Source: Chionoecetes opilio (taxonomy: Eukaryota; Arthropoda; Malacostraca; Decapoda; Majidae). Taken from it: 64,000 nt of DNA. Positions 23,900 through 34,820 of this stretch are shown here, piece after piece. The stretch spans positions 98,940-162,939 of the forward strand of contig JACEEZ010018888.1 in assembly GCA_016584305.1 (NCBI GenBank). The letters run 5' to 3'. Positions within the stretch are counted from its first letter, which is position 1, and the number at the start of each line of letters is the position of its first letter. Below the pieces are notes generated by a model. It did no database searches. It was given only the letters and a program-made list of their open reading frames with translations, and had not been told where the DNA came from. The position numbers and the translations under genes were made by a program.

Positions 23900-25164
23900 A
23901 CCATATGTTTGGGCAAAGACTACTGTATACTGGACTTGCTACTCATTTTGGGCTGTTTCCAGTGGAGGCAAGTTTTGAGATTCCTGACATTTTCGAACAT
24001 CACTCCCATTTCCCTTCCTATGGTTTATCAGTATATATGATATACCGTTATCTTCGTAAATGTTTGTTCTATAATATTATCAAATAAAAAACTGTAAAAT
24101 ACACTAAAGAAATGACATTATGAGAGAGTGAAGAAATATGGATGAACTTAATATTCACCTAAACTCTTCGCCATTTAATATTTTGCAAGAAAACATTTTA
24201 CATGAAACATATCAATAGAAGCGGAATTTTATTAGCTTTCCATTGACATATTTCGTTGTCTGATAAATGAATTAGAACCATACATAAATTAGCGTTAACT
24301 AAATAAATAACCTCATCAAGTGGGAAAATTACCCGATTGATGATGTAATTTATTTAGTTAACGCTAATTTATGCATGGTTCTAATTCATTTATCAGAAAA
24401 CTAAATATATCAATGGTAAGCTAATAAAATTCTGCTTCTATTGATATGTTGCATGTAAAAAGTCTTCACGCAAAATATTAAATGGCGAAGAGTTTAATTG
24501 AATATTAATGTTATGTATGTGTATGTTCATGCATATTTCTTCAGTCTCATAATGGTATTTCTTTAGTGTATTTTACAGTTTTTTTATTTCATAATATTAT
24601 AGAAAAATCATTTACGAAGATAACAGTGTATCATTTATACTGATAAACCATAGTCTACTGTATTCATAGAACACTTTTTTTACTTGCCGATCCAATTGAT
24701 GATGCTATTTTTTTAGTTAATGCTAATTTATGTATGGTTCTAATTCATTGATCAGAAAACAAAATATATCAATGGAAAGCTAATAAAAATCCGCTTCTAT
24801 TGATATGTATCATCTAAAATGTTTTCTCGCAAAATATTAAATGGCGAAGAGTTTAAGTGAATTTCCCTATGCATATATGCGTTCCTGCATATTTCCCTAT
24901 GCGTTCATGCATATTTCTTCACTCTCTCATAATGTCATTTCTTTAGTGTATTTTAGTTTTTTATTTGACAATATTATAGAACAAACATTTACGAAGATAA
25001 CGGTATATTATTTATACTGATAAACCACAGGAAGGGAAATGGGAGTGATGTTCGAAAATGTCAGGAATCGCAAAACTGGCCTCCACTGGTCATGGGCGGG
25101 TTGGCGCGGGGCACGAGTAGCAAGTCCAGTACGTATACAGTAGTCTTTGGTTTGGGATATTGTG

Positions 25165-25165
<1 letters not shown>
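23900..25165. mobile_element. Fold-back element with three homologous arms
   Basis: The left arm (about 23900-24318, from TTTGGGCAAAGACTACTGTA) is the inverted complement of the right arm (about 24690-25165, to TACAGTAGTCTTTGGTTTGG). A second right-handed arm lies between them (about 24345-24660), so the arms read forward, reverse, reverse. Shared blocks include the segment with ATGGCGAAGAGTTTA and its complement. No transposase is seen. The layout suggests a hairpin element with a partial internal duplication. Confidence 0.75.
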
Positions 25166-25167
<2 letters not shown>

Positions 25168-25214
<47 letters not shown>

Positions 25215-25225
25215 GTTATTGTTAT
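25168..25225. repeat. (ATT)n microsatellite
   Basis: Trinucleotide tract that accounts for an artefactual poly-Asn or poly-Ile frame. Confidence 0.95.
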
Positions 25226-25407
25226 TAATATTAGTTATTATTTTTTTCAATTATCATTATTTATCATTGTTATTAAGAAATTTAGGAAAATTTTAAGTGA
25301 ATAGAATGCTAACTATTGTCATTGTCATTATATTTTTCAATTGTTATCATTATTATTATTATTATACCTATCATTGTTATTATTATTAATTATATATTTT
25401 TTTTATA

Positions 25408-26447
25408 CAGGGAGGTCCCGAAGATACGAGCAGTTAGGTTCCACCTGGCATACTCGTAAAGCGAAATCTCGTATAACGAAACACATAACTAATGGTAAAA
25501 TATAGGTTTGGTTCCAGGACCATCAATGAAAAGAAAAAAAGAAAAGAAAAAAAGACATGCTTTTCAAGCTAAAATATACTATAGCAAACACAACAAACTC
25601 TCAAACTCTCAAATATAGGGCTCTATATACCACACCACCGCACCACCACACAAAACACAGTGAATTAAGAGTGACAGCACAGTAGGACAGAGCACAAATA
25701 AGTCACAATAAGCACATTAAGTAAACCAGCAAATCACTAAAATCGACTCACAAGGCACAATACATACAAGCAACAAAGACGTTGTATGTACTCTTGGGGA
25801 CGCCGCGTGATACACTAGACTCGAGAGGGTAGGGTAGGTAAGGGACAAGGGAGGGGTGCGCAGACCTCTTCCACTGCCCACAAACTCGTCTCTGTGCATC
25901 TGAATCTTTGTACAGCGTTCAGTCCATCGTTCACTTTTCCTCACGTTTCCCCAACTGAGACACACGAGAGCTGGCTATTTCCACCTCTCACACCCTCTCC
26001 CCACACACCCACACACACGCGGCACATCTTCCTGCACCTCTCACTCACCTCGTCTATGACTTCGTCGTGCATTTTGACGTATTTTCACGCTAAAACAAGG
26101 CTCGAGATAGGTTGGTAAGCGCGTGTTGTTGTTGTCCGCCTGCAGTGTTGCCAACAGGGATGTGAATTTTTGTAGGCCACATTGTCGTACTGAGCCACCA
26201 GAATTATCATAGTTTTAGATTGATTATCGTACAACCTTAGGTAAAATCATATAGTCAGTAAATGACTTTATAATTTTAGTAAATAACTTGTAATTTACTT
26301 TAGTAAGTAACTTGGTAATTTTACTCACCCCAGTTTGAATGTCGTAGCATTGGATTTTCGATCTCGTATATTGAAAATACCCTAATTTACACATCTCGTA
26401 TCATCGGAGTCTCGTATACCGAATGCTCGTATAACGGGACCTCCCTG
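25408..26447. mobile_element. Tigger/pogo-like TIR element, 1,040 bp
   Basis: Ends CAGGGAGGTCCCGAAGATAC (25408) and, inverted, CAGGGAGGTCCCGTTATACG (26447) are flanked by TA on both sides. Subterminal copies of CTCGTAT and its complement occur repeatedly. No transposase frame is recognised, so it is non-autonomous. It is the clean reference for the disrupted copy at 5568-8695. Confidence 0.88.
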
Positions 26448-26449
26448 TA

Positions 26450-27046
26450 TCTCTCATCTTTTGATTCTACAATATCCTCTGTAATTTCAAACTATAGTAC
26501 CACATGGTCACTCTTTCCAAATGGACACAAGTACAGTATTCCAAGTTATCAATAATGCCAGTCTCCTTTGTAAACAGCACATCCAGTCCCGCAAGACTGG
26601 ATCTGCTGTTGTATTGTTGTGTTGCGGTGTGTCCTCTCCTCGGAATTTGTCTCTTGAGCAACCCATTGGGTCATCACTATCCATTACTAAGTTTAGTAAC
26701 TTGTTACCCATGAGTCATCAGAACAGTCATGCTCTCAGAAGAGCACTCCTCCCAGTTTACCTCCTTACAGGTAAAGTCACCCATCAAAATCAAATCACCA
26801 CTTGTCTCAATTAGTTTCCCCAGATGTCTGGTTGTGTCGTTCAACATTTCTTGATATTCATCACCTGTGGCAGGTGGGGTTTGTAGTCATGGTAGGCAAT
26901 CCACATGATTATGTGAGTGTGACAGTGCATAACTCGTGAAAAATAAAGCAAATGTCAAGGACTGGGACATTTCGGGTTTCTCATGGAACTAGTGAATCGC
27001 AAATTTTGAGTGGCATAACTCACAAAACCCCTGCATATACAGTATA
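26450..27046. other. No gene recognised
   Basis: Sequence between two transposons. Open frames of up to about 97 codons overlap on both strands and show no family features. Confidence 0.5.
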
Positions 27047-27048
27047 TA

Positions 27049-28455
27049 CAGTGCTTGAGAACATGATGCGCAATCTCAACCACTCCGCCCAGTTGAAAAA
27101 AAGGCAGAATAGTAAATAGATAAAGACAAGAAATAATGCATCACACTTACTTCTGATATTTCATGGGTCGTCCGTAGTTTTTCTTTACCGTCTTCAGACA
27201 TCTAGGAAGAGAATTTATCAATTTCTCAAGTATCTAAAAGGGAATATTGGCCCCTGATTCCTTAATGGCAGTTTCAAGTCTTGGTAGGGAGTTCATGCCG
27301 TGCCCTTGTAAATCTTTCCTGATCAGGTGCCAGAGCTTCTCAATTGGGCCTAAGTCGAGACTGATATCTGGTCAATCCCTACCATAAGAAACCTGACAGT
27401 CTTCTAACCACATTGTTACACCTTTAGTTGTGTGCGGAGGTGCTCCGTCCTGCTGAATTATTTTTGCACCTGTGTACTCAGAACTGACAGGCACACTTAA
27501 TAACTAAAAAATATTTGTGATAAATTTTTCTTTTCATTCTTTGTATTCTTGGAGGAGTACTTAAGCTCCCGTAATCCCCTACCAGAGAAGCAGCCATTAG
27601 GGCATTGAGGTATTTGATAGTCTGTTCCAGGTCCCAAGGGTCTAGGCTCGGTATTGCTACCCTTACGTTGATTAATTTTTCCACCTCGGTTACAGGTAAT
27701 AGTAAAGGTAGCCTCATCCTACCACAACTTGTCTAGCCAATCCTCAGTACTCCAGGTCAGATATTTTGTGGCAAATGGTACCTTACGTGTCCCTTGGGCG
27801 CACAAGAGAAGGGATTTTTTTATTGACTGGTGGTTGGTAAATCTAAACTCATGAACACAATGCGATATGGTTCTTACTGAAACCCACTTAACACTTTGGG
27901 ATTGTTTTCTTTCAAGTTTTTGGCAGTATCTTGTTGATTGGATTCCAACTCACGTTGTTTAATGTTACCAGCATGTTTAGTTGATTTCCTTGGTTGCCCT
28001 GGCCTTTTCATGGGAGTTGGTGTATCTATGCAGCCATCTTCCCTATGGCTTCGAAGATAGTTGAAAAATTAAGTACGTGATACAAACATTAACTTGGATA
28101 TTTCTTTGGGAGAATGACCAACTTCCTTCAAACCAATGATTTGTACAATAAATTCACAAGCTAATTATTTTGTAGGGGCCATCAAAAGCATAGAATACAC
28201 ACACAAAAAAAACGTCCATAAGTAGCACAAAATACTCTATTTCAGAGAGATATCCAACACAAAATCCCTCCATGCTCACAAGACACTAACTCAAATTCTA
28301 TCTGATGCTGCCTTCCCCTCACAGATAACAGGAAGTCATATTGGGTTTCCATTATTCTGACTATAATACTTCACAATCAAGAGCATCATATTTAGTTTTC
28401 CGCCATAATAATGCGCACTCGCATTTGAGAGTTTGCATTATTATGACAAGCACTG
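27049..28455 (-). mobile_element. Tc1-like DNA transposon, defective
   Basis: Ends CAGTGCTTGAGAACATGATG (27049) and, inverted, CAGTGCTTGTCATAATAATG (28455) are flanked by TA (27047-27048 and 28456-28457). The minus strand carries a broken Tc1-family transposase. At 1,407 bp it is close to full length for the family. Confidence 0.9.
27125..28185 (-). pseudogene. Tc1/mariner-family transposase
   Basis: Reading from 28185 on the minus strand, an N-terminal paired-like HTH is visible (QIIGLKEVGHSPKEISKLMF, then a GRPRK-like RPGQPRKST hook). The middle is damaged. The C-terminal catalytic blocks follow: QQDGAPPHT near 27450 and DLGPIEKLW near 27350, which contain the second Asp and the final Glu-type position of the DDE triad. 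At least four stops or frameshifts interrupt the frame. The family cuts and pastes DNA at TA sites. This copy cannot make an active enzyme. Confidence 0.85.
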
Positions 28456-28459
28456 TAGG

Positions 28460-28857
28460 TCCCCTTAATGAAAATTCAGAGTTACACAAAAAATATATAA
28501 TAAATTGTACCAAAATTTGTTTAAGCATAATAAAGTTGAGGTTACGCACAAAATTAGTGTGATGCGGGTTATAGACAATGGGTTGTAAATGGCAAGAGGC
28601 AGTGAGTGGGTGATGGTAAAGAGAGTGGTGAGTGGATACACTACAGTCACACATGACAGAGGCGGACACCCCAGTCACCTCTGAGCGTTGACAGGATAAT
28701 GAATGCTAAAAAGAGCTGACTCAGAATTGTGTTCTATGGAACCGTGTTGCCTTATGTTCTGCCAAGAAGAGACCCAGAAAGAGACAGAGACATGGTGCAA
28801 GCAGTGGCTCTCTCAACCACCTGAGAGAAGAAGCATTAACCAGATATTTAGTCTCTA
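28460..28857. other. No gene recognised
   Basis: Short spacer between the Tc1-like element and the SINE. Nothing recognisable. Confidence 0.5.
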
Positions 28858-29386
28858 GGCAGTGATCTCCAAATCTTGGATGGTAGGCCCTGGAGGTTCA
28901 CTTGAGGGCTGTGATGGTTGACCATTGCCCCTTGGAAGCACAGGCAGGATTTTTATAGTAACTCTTGTGATAAGAGGTTCATGCCGTCCATTGTCCTCCG
29001 GTGCACTCACAATCGAAGGGAATGGGCTGCATGTGGGTGCTCTTAGGCCACTCAACGGTGCAGATTTTAAGTGCATTTTGATTCTCATTTGGTTGTATCT
29101 GTAAGAGACAATCCGGCGTCGAAAAGGCCAAAGGGGCACCCACAAGGCTCATGGCTGGGGCAAGTTGATGTTTCCTGTCGAGAGTTGCTTGGTATGGGAA
29201 GGGAGCCTGCTTGGGGACTTGTGTGTGGCGACCCCCGGGAGTGGCGTCGTAGGGTGGGCGAGGCGACGCGCCCGCTGGCGTATGCCTGGGCCCCAATGAT
29301 TTGATTGATTTGGTTCTCGTCGGGGAACGAACTCGTGTCACCGAGAACGCCACTCGGAGACGCTAACCACAATGCTACCGCCTCCC
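28858..29386 (-). mobile_element. tRNA-derived SINE split by a LINE 3' end
   Basis: The minus-strand SINE starts GGGAGGCGGTAGCATTGTGG at 29386 and reads into the conserved tRNA-like head, ending GGAGATCACTGCCTAG near 28858. At about 29085-29310 the SINE body is interrupted by a foreign 225-bp segment (next entry). The interruption lies between a TTTTGATTCTCAT-like block and its near repeat GATTTGGTTCTCGT, a plausible imperfect target duplication. Confidence 0.85.
29085..29310 (+). mobile_element. LINE 3'-end fragment (nested in SINE)
   Basis: Matches the 3' UTR of the LINE at 56887-60173: shared blocks include GGAAGGGAGCCTGC and GTGGCGTCGTAGGGTGGGCG. It ends in a TGATT-type tail. Severe 5' truncation leaves only about 225 bases. 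Confidence 0.85.
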
Positions 29387-29389
29387 CTA

Positions 29390-29937
29390 AGGCCGTAACT
29401 GTCCGTTCTCATCTCATGGAGAGTGGAGACACTCCTCATGAGCCCATCTTGTATTTCTTGCTTTTAACATCCATATGCAATTATGTTACTTTAGTACATC
29501 TATGATAAACAAAATGTTGCTTTCCGTTTACTCAATTGCTTTTACATGAGAGATTTTGCTGGAGCAGTGTGCCAGAGATATGCTCTCTAAGAAAGCCGAA
29601 CAGCTACTGACCTGCCTCTCTGGCTCTGCCTATGATGCTGACTATTGCCTCTGCCTGTTCATATACAGGGTAGCACCATTCATAACACCATGTTAAAGGC
29701 CACTGGGTGCCATATTGTACCCAGGGTCTCTCCGCTCACTTACAACTGTAGAGCTTCTTAGTCCTATCTTCACTGCTTATAATTAGTGTAATGGTGTGCT
29801 GCTGTGCTGTCGGGTATATCAATCAGTCTGAGAAAGGATATCACTGAAAAGGGATAAAAAACAGATATCCTGCAAGCCCTGATAGAAGGAAATTATGGAT
29901 AAACAAAGTCAGCCGTTTGGACTGGACACTGTCTCCT
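29390..29937. other. No gene recognised
   Basis: Spacer between the SINE and the next LINE. A short open segment just before 29938 is fused in frame to the LINE RT by chance. Confidence 0.5.
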
Positions 29938-31086
29938 TCCCTAAGGCATTCGACAAGGTACCACACGAGCGACTCTTAAATAAGGTTAAGGCTCATGGAA
30001 TAGATGGGAAGGTTCTTCGTTGGATCAGAGCTTGGCTAAGTGATAGGCAACAAAGGGTTACAATTAATGGTTCTAAATCTGAATGGGGACAGGTGACAAG
30101 TGGAGTTCCACAAGGATCTGTTTTGGGTCCATTACTATTTTTTATTTACATCAACGACTTGGATAGTGGGATTAGCAGTGATATCAGCAAGTTTGCTGAT
30201 GATACTAAGGTAGGTAGGATTATTGGATCACAGTCTGATGTAAACATATTGCAGGGAAACTTAGATAAACTTAATGAGTAGGTAGTCAGATGGCAGATGG
30301 AATTTAATATTGATAAGTGCAGCGTTATGAATGTTGGTAAAAAAAACACCTGGTAATAGATACACCATACGCAATGTATCACTGAAAAGATCAGAAGGTG
30401 AGAAAGATCTGGGAGTGAGGGTGAGCTCAGACCTCCGACCGAGGAAACAATGTATTGAGGCTAGAAATAGAGCTAATAGGGGGTGTTAGGGTTCATTACC
30501 AGAAGTGTTAAAAGTAGAAGTGTGGAAGTTATTCTTAAGCTTTATTTGGCTCTAGTCAGACCTCACCTAGACTATGCGATTCAGTTTTGGTCTCCATATT
30601 ACAGGATGGATATAGCCTTGTTAGAATCAGTGCAGAGAAGGATGACCAAAATTATTCAAGGGATGCTTAACTTTAGTTATGAGAAGAGATTGAAGCTATT
30701 AGATTTACACTCACTCGAGAGATGCAGAGTAAAGGGCGATCTGATAGAAGTTTTTAAGTGGATAAAGGGATTTAATAAAGGAGAGGTAGGAACAGTTTTT
30801 ACGGCTATTAACCAGGGTAGAACAAGAAGTAACGGTTTCAAACTGGAAAAGCGTAATTTAAAAAAGAAATAGTGAAAAACTGGTTCACAAATAGAGTGGT
30901 AAATGATTGGAATGGAGTCAGTAGACAGGTAGTTAGTGCAGAGTCATTAGAGAGCTTTAAAGGTAGGCTGGATAAATTCATGGATAGGGATGAAAGGTGG
31001 ATGTAGGTAGTGTTAAGTAATAGGAACTACCTCGTGTAGGTCTCACGGCCTCATGTAGCTTCCTTATTTTCTTATATTCTTATGTT
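29938..31086 (+). mobile_element. CR1/Jockey-type LINE, 5'-truncated copy 2
   Basis: Plus-strand copy of the family at 12.3 kb. The RT starts abruptly at [20 protein letters not shown], then [13 protein letters not shown] and FADDTKVGR appear. The frame stops at 30280 (GAG then TAG) and is shifted again near 30345 in an A-run and near 30480. The C-terminal part (30483-30872 and onward to the TAG near 31005) and the 3' UTR/tail (GGCCTCATGTAGCTTCCTTA) are present. More damaged than copy 1, so probably older. Confidence 0.88.
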
Positions 31087-31124
31087 CCTCTTTTTTTGTG
31101 TCAGGTATGTATTATTGTGTTGTC

Positions 31125-31280
31125 AGACATTAGAACATAAGGAAGCTACAAGAGGCTGGTATATAGACCTACATGTGATAGTTCCTGTAATACGTATACA
31201 TTATCTATATCCACTATTCATCCCTTCCATATATTTGTCTAGTCTTCTTTTGAAACTCCCTATCTCTGCACTAACTAACT
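31125..31280 (-). mobile_element. CR1/Jockey-type LINE 3'-end fragment
   Basis: Complement of the LINE 3' region (AACATAAGGAAGCTACAAGA, then a diverged stretch of the C-terminal coding region). It lies in inverted orientation 40 bases from the tail of copy 2. Confidence 0.75.
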
Positions 31281-31285
31281 CATTT

Positions 31286-31500
31286 GGGAGGCGGTAGCAG
31301 ACTGGTTAGCGTCTCCGAGTGGCGTTCTCGGTGACACGAGTTTGATCCCCAATCAGAACCAAAATCCATTTAAAATTCTTCTGCACCGTCGAGTGGTCAC
31401 ATGCTGCCCATTAATTCTACCTTCGATTGTGAGTGCACCGGGGGGCGACATGAGCCTGTAATCACAGGCGTCACTATAAAAATCCTGCCTGTCTGCCTGA
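31286..31500 (+). mobile_element. tRNA-derived SINE, truncated at the 3' side
   Basis: GGGAGGCGGTAGCAGACTGG begins the tRNA-like head. The A box TAGCAGACTGGTTAG and B box GAGTTTGATCCC lie about 40 bases apart, which fits an internal Pol III promoter. The body continues to CCTGTCTGCCTG. It then passes directly into Gypsy pol sequence, so one of the two was broken at this junction. Confidence 0.85.
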
Positions 31501-31504
31501 AGAG

Positions 31505-32035
31505 GGTAAAGAAAACTCACCGAAGCCTCTGCAGTGGACTGATGAAGCCGAGGGAGCGTTTAACAGCATCAAGCAACAACTCGCTTCCACGACGCTCCTC
31601 GCCTACCCAGTCCCCAATGCCCCCACCGTCCTCACTACTGACGCCTCAGCAGAAGCGGTGGGCGCTGTCCTCCAGCAGAAGGTGGAGGACGAGCTTCGCC
31701 CTATCGCCTTCTTCAGCAAGCGTTTGGAGCCTTCCCAACGCCTCTACAGCGCCTTCGATAGGGAGCTGTTGGCGGTGTATGAGGCCGTGAGACACTTCCG
31801 CCACTTTCTTGAGGGCAGGGAGTTTCAAGTATTGACAGATCACAAGCCATTAACACACGCTATGGTGCAGTCTGGCGAAAGTTTCACCCCCCGGGTCTCC
31901 AGACAGCTGGCTTATATATCCAAGTTTACCACAGACATCCACCATATCTCGGGGCAGGACAATACCGTGGCCGACGTCCTCTCTCGCTGCGCCACAACCC
32001 CCTGGATGATGTCCGCGGTCTGCCTGCGCCGCTAG
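31505..32035 (+). pseudogene. Gypsy pol: RNase H region
   Basis: The frame reads LQWTDEAEGAFNSIKQQL (end of the RT connection), then LTTDASAEAVGAVLQQ with the first catalytic Asp. FDRELLAVYEA follows with the Glu, then LTDHKPL with the next Asp, ending ISGQDNTVADVLSR. This is the RNase H of Ty3/Gypsy pol, which degrades RNA in the RNA:DNA hybrid. One missing C in the C-run at about 31999-32004 shifts the frame. The protein therefore ends at the TAG at 32033-32035 and does not run into integrase. Confidence 0.88.
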
Positions 32036-32036
32036 A

Positions 32037-33746
32037 TTACGTGGCCCTGGCGGCGACACAGGAGGGAGACCCTGAGCTGCAAATCCTGATTGAGGGGCCC
32101 ACAGCACTCCACCTCGTCCTGCACGACGTCCCCGACTCCGCGGCCAAACTCTGGTGTGATGTATCGTGTGGCCATGCACGCCCATTCATCATCCGTCAAC
32201 ACCGCAGGTCAGTGTTCAATCACTACCACTCCCTGAACCACCCCGGCATCCTCAGTACCCATCGCGTCATCAGCAGGCGAGCGGTATGGCCTGGGATGAG
32301 ACGTGACATCAAGGAATGAACGCGTGCCTGTCTTGCTTGTCAAACCGCAAAGATTCACCGACACACACGAGCCCCTCTCCACACCTTCCCCACGCCCACC
32401 CAGCGATTTCACACCGTCCATGTAGAACTGGTGGGTCCCTTGCTGGCCTCACGCGGTCACCGTTACCTGCTGACTTGTGTGGACAGGGTGACCCGTTGGG
32501 GCGCCGCTATTCCCATGCCTGACAGTACCGCGGAATGTACGGCTGCTCATTTCCAGTCTGGTTGGGTGGCGCTGTACGGCGCGCCTGTCACTCTCATCAC
32601 GGACCAAGGCGTGCAGTTTGAGTCCCGTAATTGGGGTGACCTGCTTGCTTTCCTGGGCACCCGCCGTCAGCGTACTACGGCGTATCACCCTCAAGCCAAC
32701 GGCATGGTGGAGCGTTTTCACAGACGCCTGAAGGAAGCCATACGGGCCCAGCCACACCCAACAAGCTGGGTGGACGCCCTTCCCATCCTCCTCCTCACAC
32801 TCCGAGCTACGGAGAAGGAAGATATACATCATACGCCGGCAGAGCTGGTGTATGGTGAAGACCTGCGACTGCCGTGCCAATTCACCCCAGTGACGGCTGC
32901 CAGCCACGCCCTCTCCTTCCTCCCGGCGCTTCGGCAGGCGATGTCTGCACTACGGCCCACACCACCACGTACGCCCCCGCCGCGTCCCACTCACCTCCCG
33001 CCGGAGCTGCAAATGGCTACACACCTGTTCCTGTGGACGGATGCCCACACGAGGCCCCTAGACCCATCCTATAAGAGTCCCTATCGTGTCCTGGCGCGCT
33101 CGGAGAAGCATGTCACCCTCGAACTCCGTGGGCACCCCTATGTGACGTCATGGGACCGTGTGAAGGTTGTTCATCTCCTTCCTTCACCACCTCCTCCCCC
33201 CCTCCCTCAAAATGTGCAAACCCTTCCTTCCATTCCTTCTCCTTCATATCATCCACCACTCCCTCACCCCCGTTTTGTCATCCTCCCCCAACCCCCTTAC
33301 GGGGGGTTTCCCCCTCCCTTCCACATCAACCCCTCCTCAGCGCTGAGGTTTTGGTGGCCGCGTCGCCACCCTATCCCCCTCAGGCCCATCCTACACCAAA
33401 CCCTATTCCGTCTCCTCAGCCTACACCTGCCCCGCTCACAACACCCCCCCTCCATCCCTATTCCTCATCCTACACCTGACCCAGCACCTTCTGCCCAACA
33501 CCTTATCCCTCACCTCCCCCTCCCTTTCCCTCCCTCCACCAGTTGCTTCTCCTCCTGCAGATCTGGCGGTTTCTGACTCCACGCCTCCTGCCCTTCCCGG
33601 CAACCTTACAGCCTCTGCCGTGGAATCGCCTTCGGAGGACATGTCCTAGTGATGCTGGGGCGTCTATTGATGGCTTCGTTCCTGAGGGCTACACAACGCG
33701 CTCGGGGCGGGTCATTCATCGCCCACAGTTCTTCCGAATGCAGTAA
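32037..33746 (+). pseudogene. Gypsy pol: integrase and C-terminal tail
   Basis: The frame resumes LDYVALAATQEGD. A zinc-binding HHCC module follows (HSLNHPG through CLACQTAK), interrupted by one TGG-to-TGA stop at about 32317. In the catalytic core the second Asp (LITDQGVQF) and the Glu (GMVERFHRRLK) are present. The first position, normally Asp in 'HVDLVGP', reads Glu here (HVELVGP, near 32425), which would be expected to impair catalysis. A proline-rich tail follows. After a frameshift near 33560 a conserved end (DGFVPEGYTTRSGRVIHRP) runs to the stop at 33744-33746. Confidence 0.88.
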
Positions 33747-33896
33747 TCATGCAGTGGGCGCCGCCGGGGTGTAGAGTCCACGCCTGTGTTTTTGTTAGGC
33801 CTGGCACTGTATTCTTGCCCTCTGTGCAGGGTGTGCGGCTTTGTTCATTCATGTACTATTATTATTATTTTTTGTGTGTGTGTGAAAAGGGGAGTA

Positions 33897-34189
33897 CTGT
33901 AGTGACCCCAATGTTGAGCTTAACACCAGCTGCTTAATTACCATAAAGGTCATGCCTCGCCAGGTGTGGCTGACCTGCCTGGGGTGACCCAAATTCCCCG
34001 CAGCTCTTGCCCTGGGAGCAGGATGCAGTCAGTCTTCCACCTACCATCACAGAGAGCTAACACACTCCGCTCTGTGATGCTTGCGCGTCTGTCTCCGCTG
34101 TAACGTGTACATATTCACGCATTAATAAACTCGTGTGCGCATTTGGTGTTTGCTATAACCCGTGTCTGGCTAAAGAAATACTACCGTCT
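33897..34189 (+). repeat. Gypsy 3' LTR
   Basis: Begins TGTAGTGACCCC at 33897 straight after the purine tract and appears to end ...AAATACTAC at about 34189, an imperfect inverted match to TGTAGT. AATAAA at about 34125 is a plausible poly(A) signal. No second LTR is in the window, so the right boundary is inferred from the terminal inverted bases. Confidence 0.7.
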
Positions 34190-34228
34190 CATCTATATTT
34201 TGGAGAACTACCATAGATAACACTAAAA

Positions 34229-34764
34229 GGCCTCTTCCATTTGCGACATTTCAGGAACCAGTTCACGGAACCCAAGAATTCAGGCGTTCCATTTGCGCAC
34301 GAAAACCTGGGTCCGAGGCGATGCGCGTAGTGACTCAGCAAAATCCTTGAACTTTCTCTACCCACATTGGGACTGTCGGTAGCCTGGGTAGAGTTTTCAG
34401 TTCATAACAAACAATGGCCGCCTTGGGCCCTATTTCTCTTATCGTGAAGGGTTTTCCGCATGCACGAGTCGTAGAGGATGTCAGACAGACTCTACATGTC
34501 TATATCAAGGGGCACTGGTAGAGGAATGCGTTCCCGCGATCTTAAACTTGATATGATCCCTTCACATCACAGCTGAGTTACCACTTTTAATCTCTCTCTC
34601 TCTCTCTCTCTTTCTCTCTTGCCTCGCCAGCTGAGTTTGTTTGTAATAAAAAAAACGGGGTTTTTGCGTTCCATTTGTGACACGTGAACCCAGAACCAGG
34701 AACTGAACCCAACCCTGAACTGAAAGAACTGGTTCCTGGAACTTGGGCACAAATGGAAGAGGCC
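34229..34764. mobile_element. hAT-like MITE, nested
   Basis: Ends GGCCTCTTCCATTTGCG (34229) and, inverted, GGCCTCTTCCATTTGTG (34764) differ at one position. The flanking octamers CACTAAAA and TACTATAG agree at five of eight positions, compatible with an old 8-bp target duplication. Internally GAACTGGTTCCTGGAAC and GGAACCAGTTCACGGAAC are inverted again. A CT tract lies at 34592-34620. No transposase. Confidence 0.7.
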
Positions 34765-34820
34765 TACTATAGTCGCCAAGACGTTTCTTTTCGATGTACA
34801 GACGTCTGATGGCGTTAATA

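Larger units (their letters stand above)
31501..34189 (+). mobile_element. Ty3/Gypsy retrotransposon, 5'-truncated, with 3' LTR
   Basis: Plus-strand element comprising the end of RT/RNase H, integrase, a chromodomain-free C-terminal tail, a purine-rich tract (AAAAGGGGAGTAC, 33884-33896) and a 3' LTR. gag, protease and most of RT are missing left of 31501, where a SINE abuts. Coding GC content is high compared with the surroundings. Damage is light (one frameshift, one stop, one C-terminal frameshift). Confidence 0.9.

Noticed and set aside
25008..25250. Poly-Asn ORF
   Set aside because: ATT microsatellite plus fold-back arm.
31286..31370. tRNA gene
   Set aside because: A and B boxes are present, but no cloverleaf or acceptor stem closes and the copy is continued by a conserved SINE body.
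32449..32907. 152-codon minus-strand ORF
   Set aside because: Shadow of the GC-rich Gypsy integrase on the other strand.
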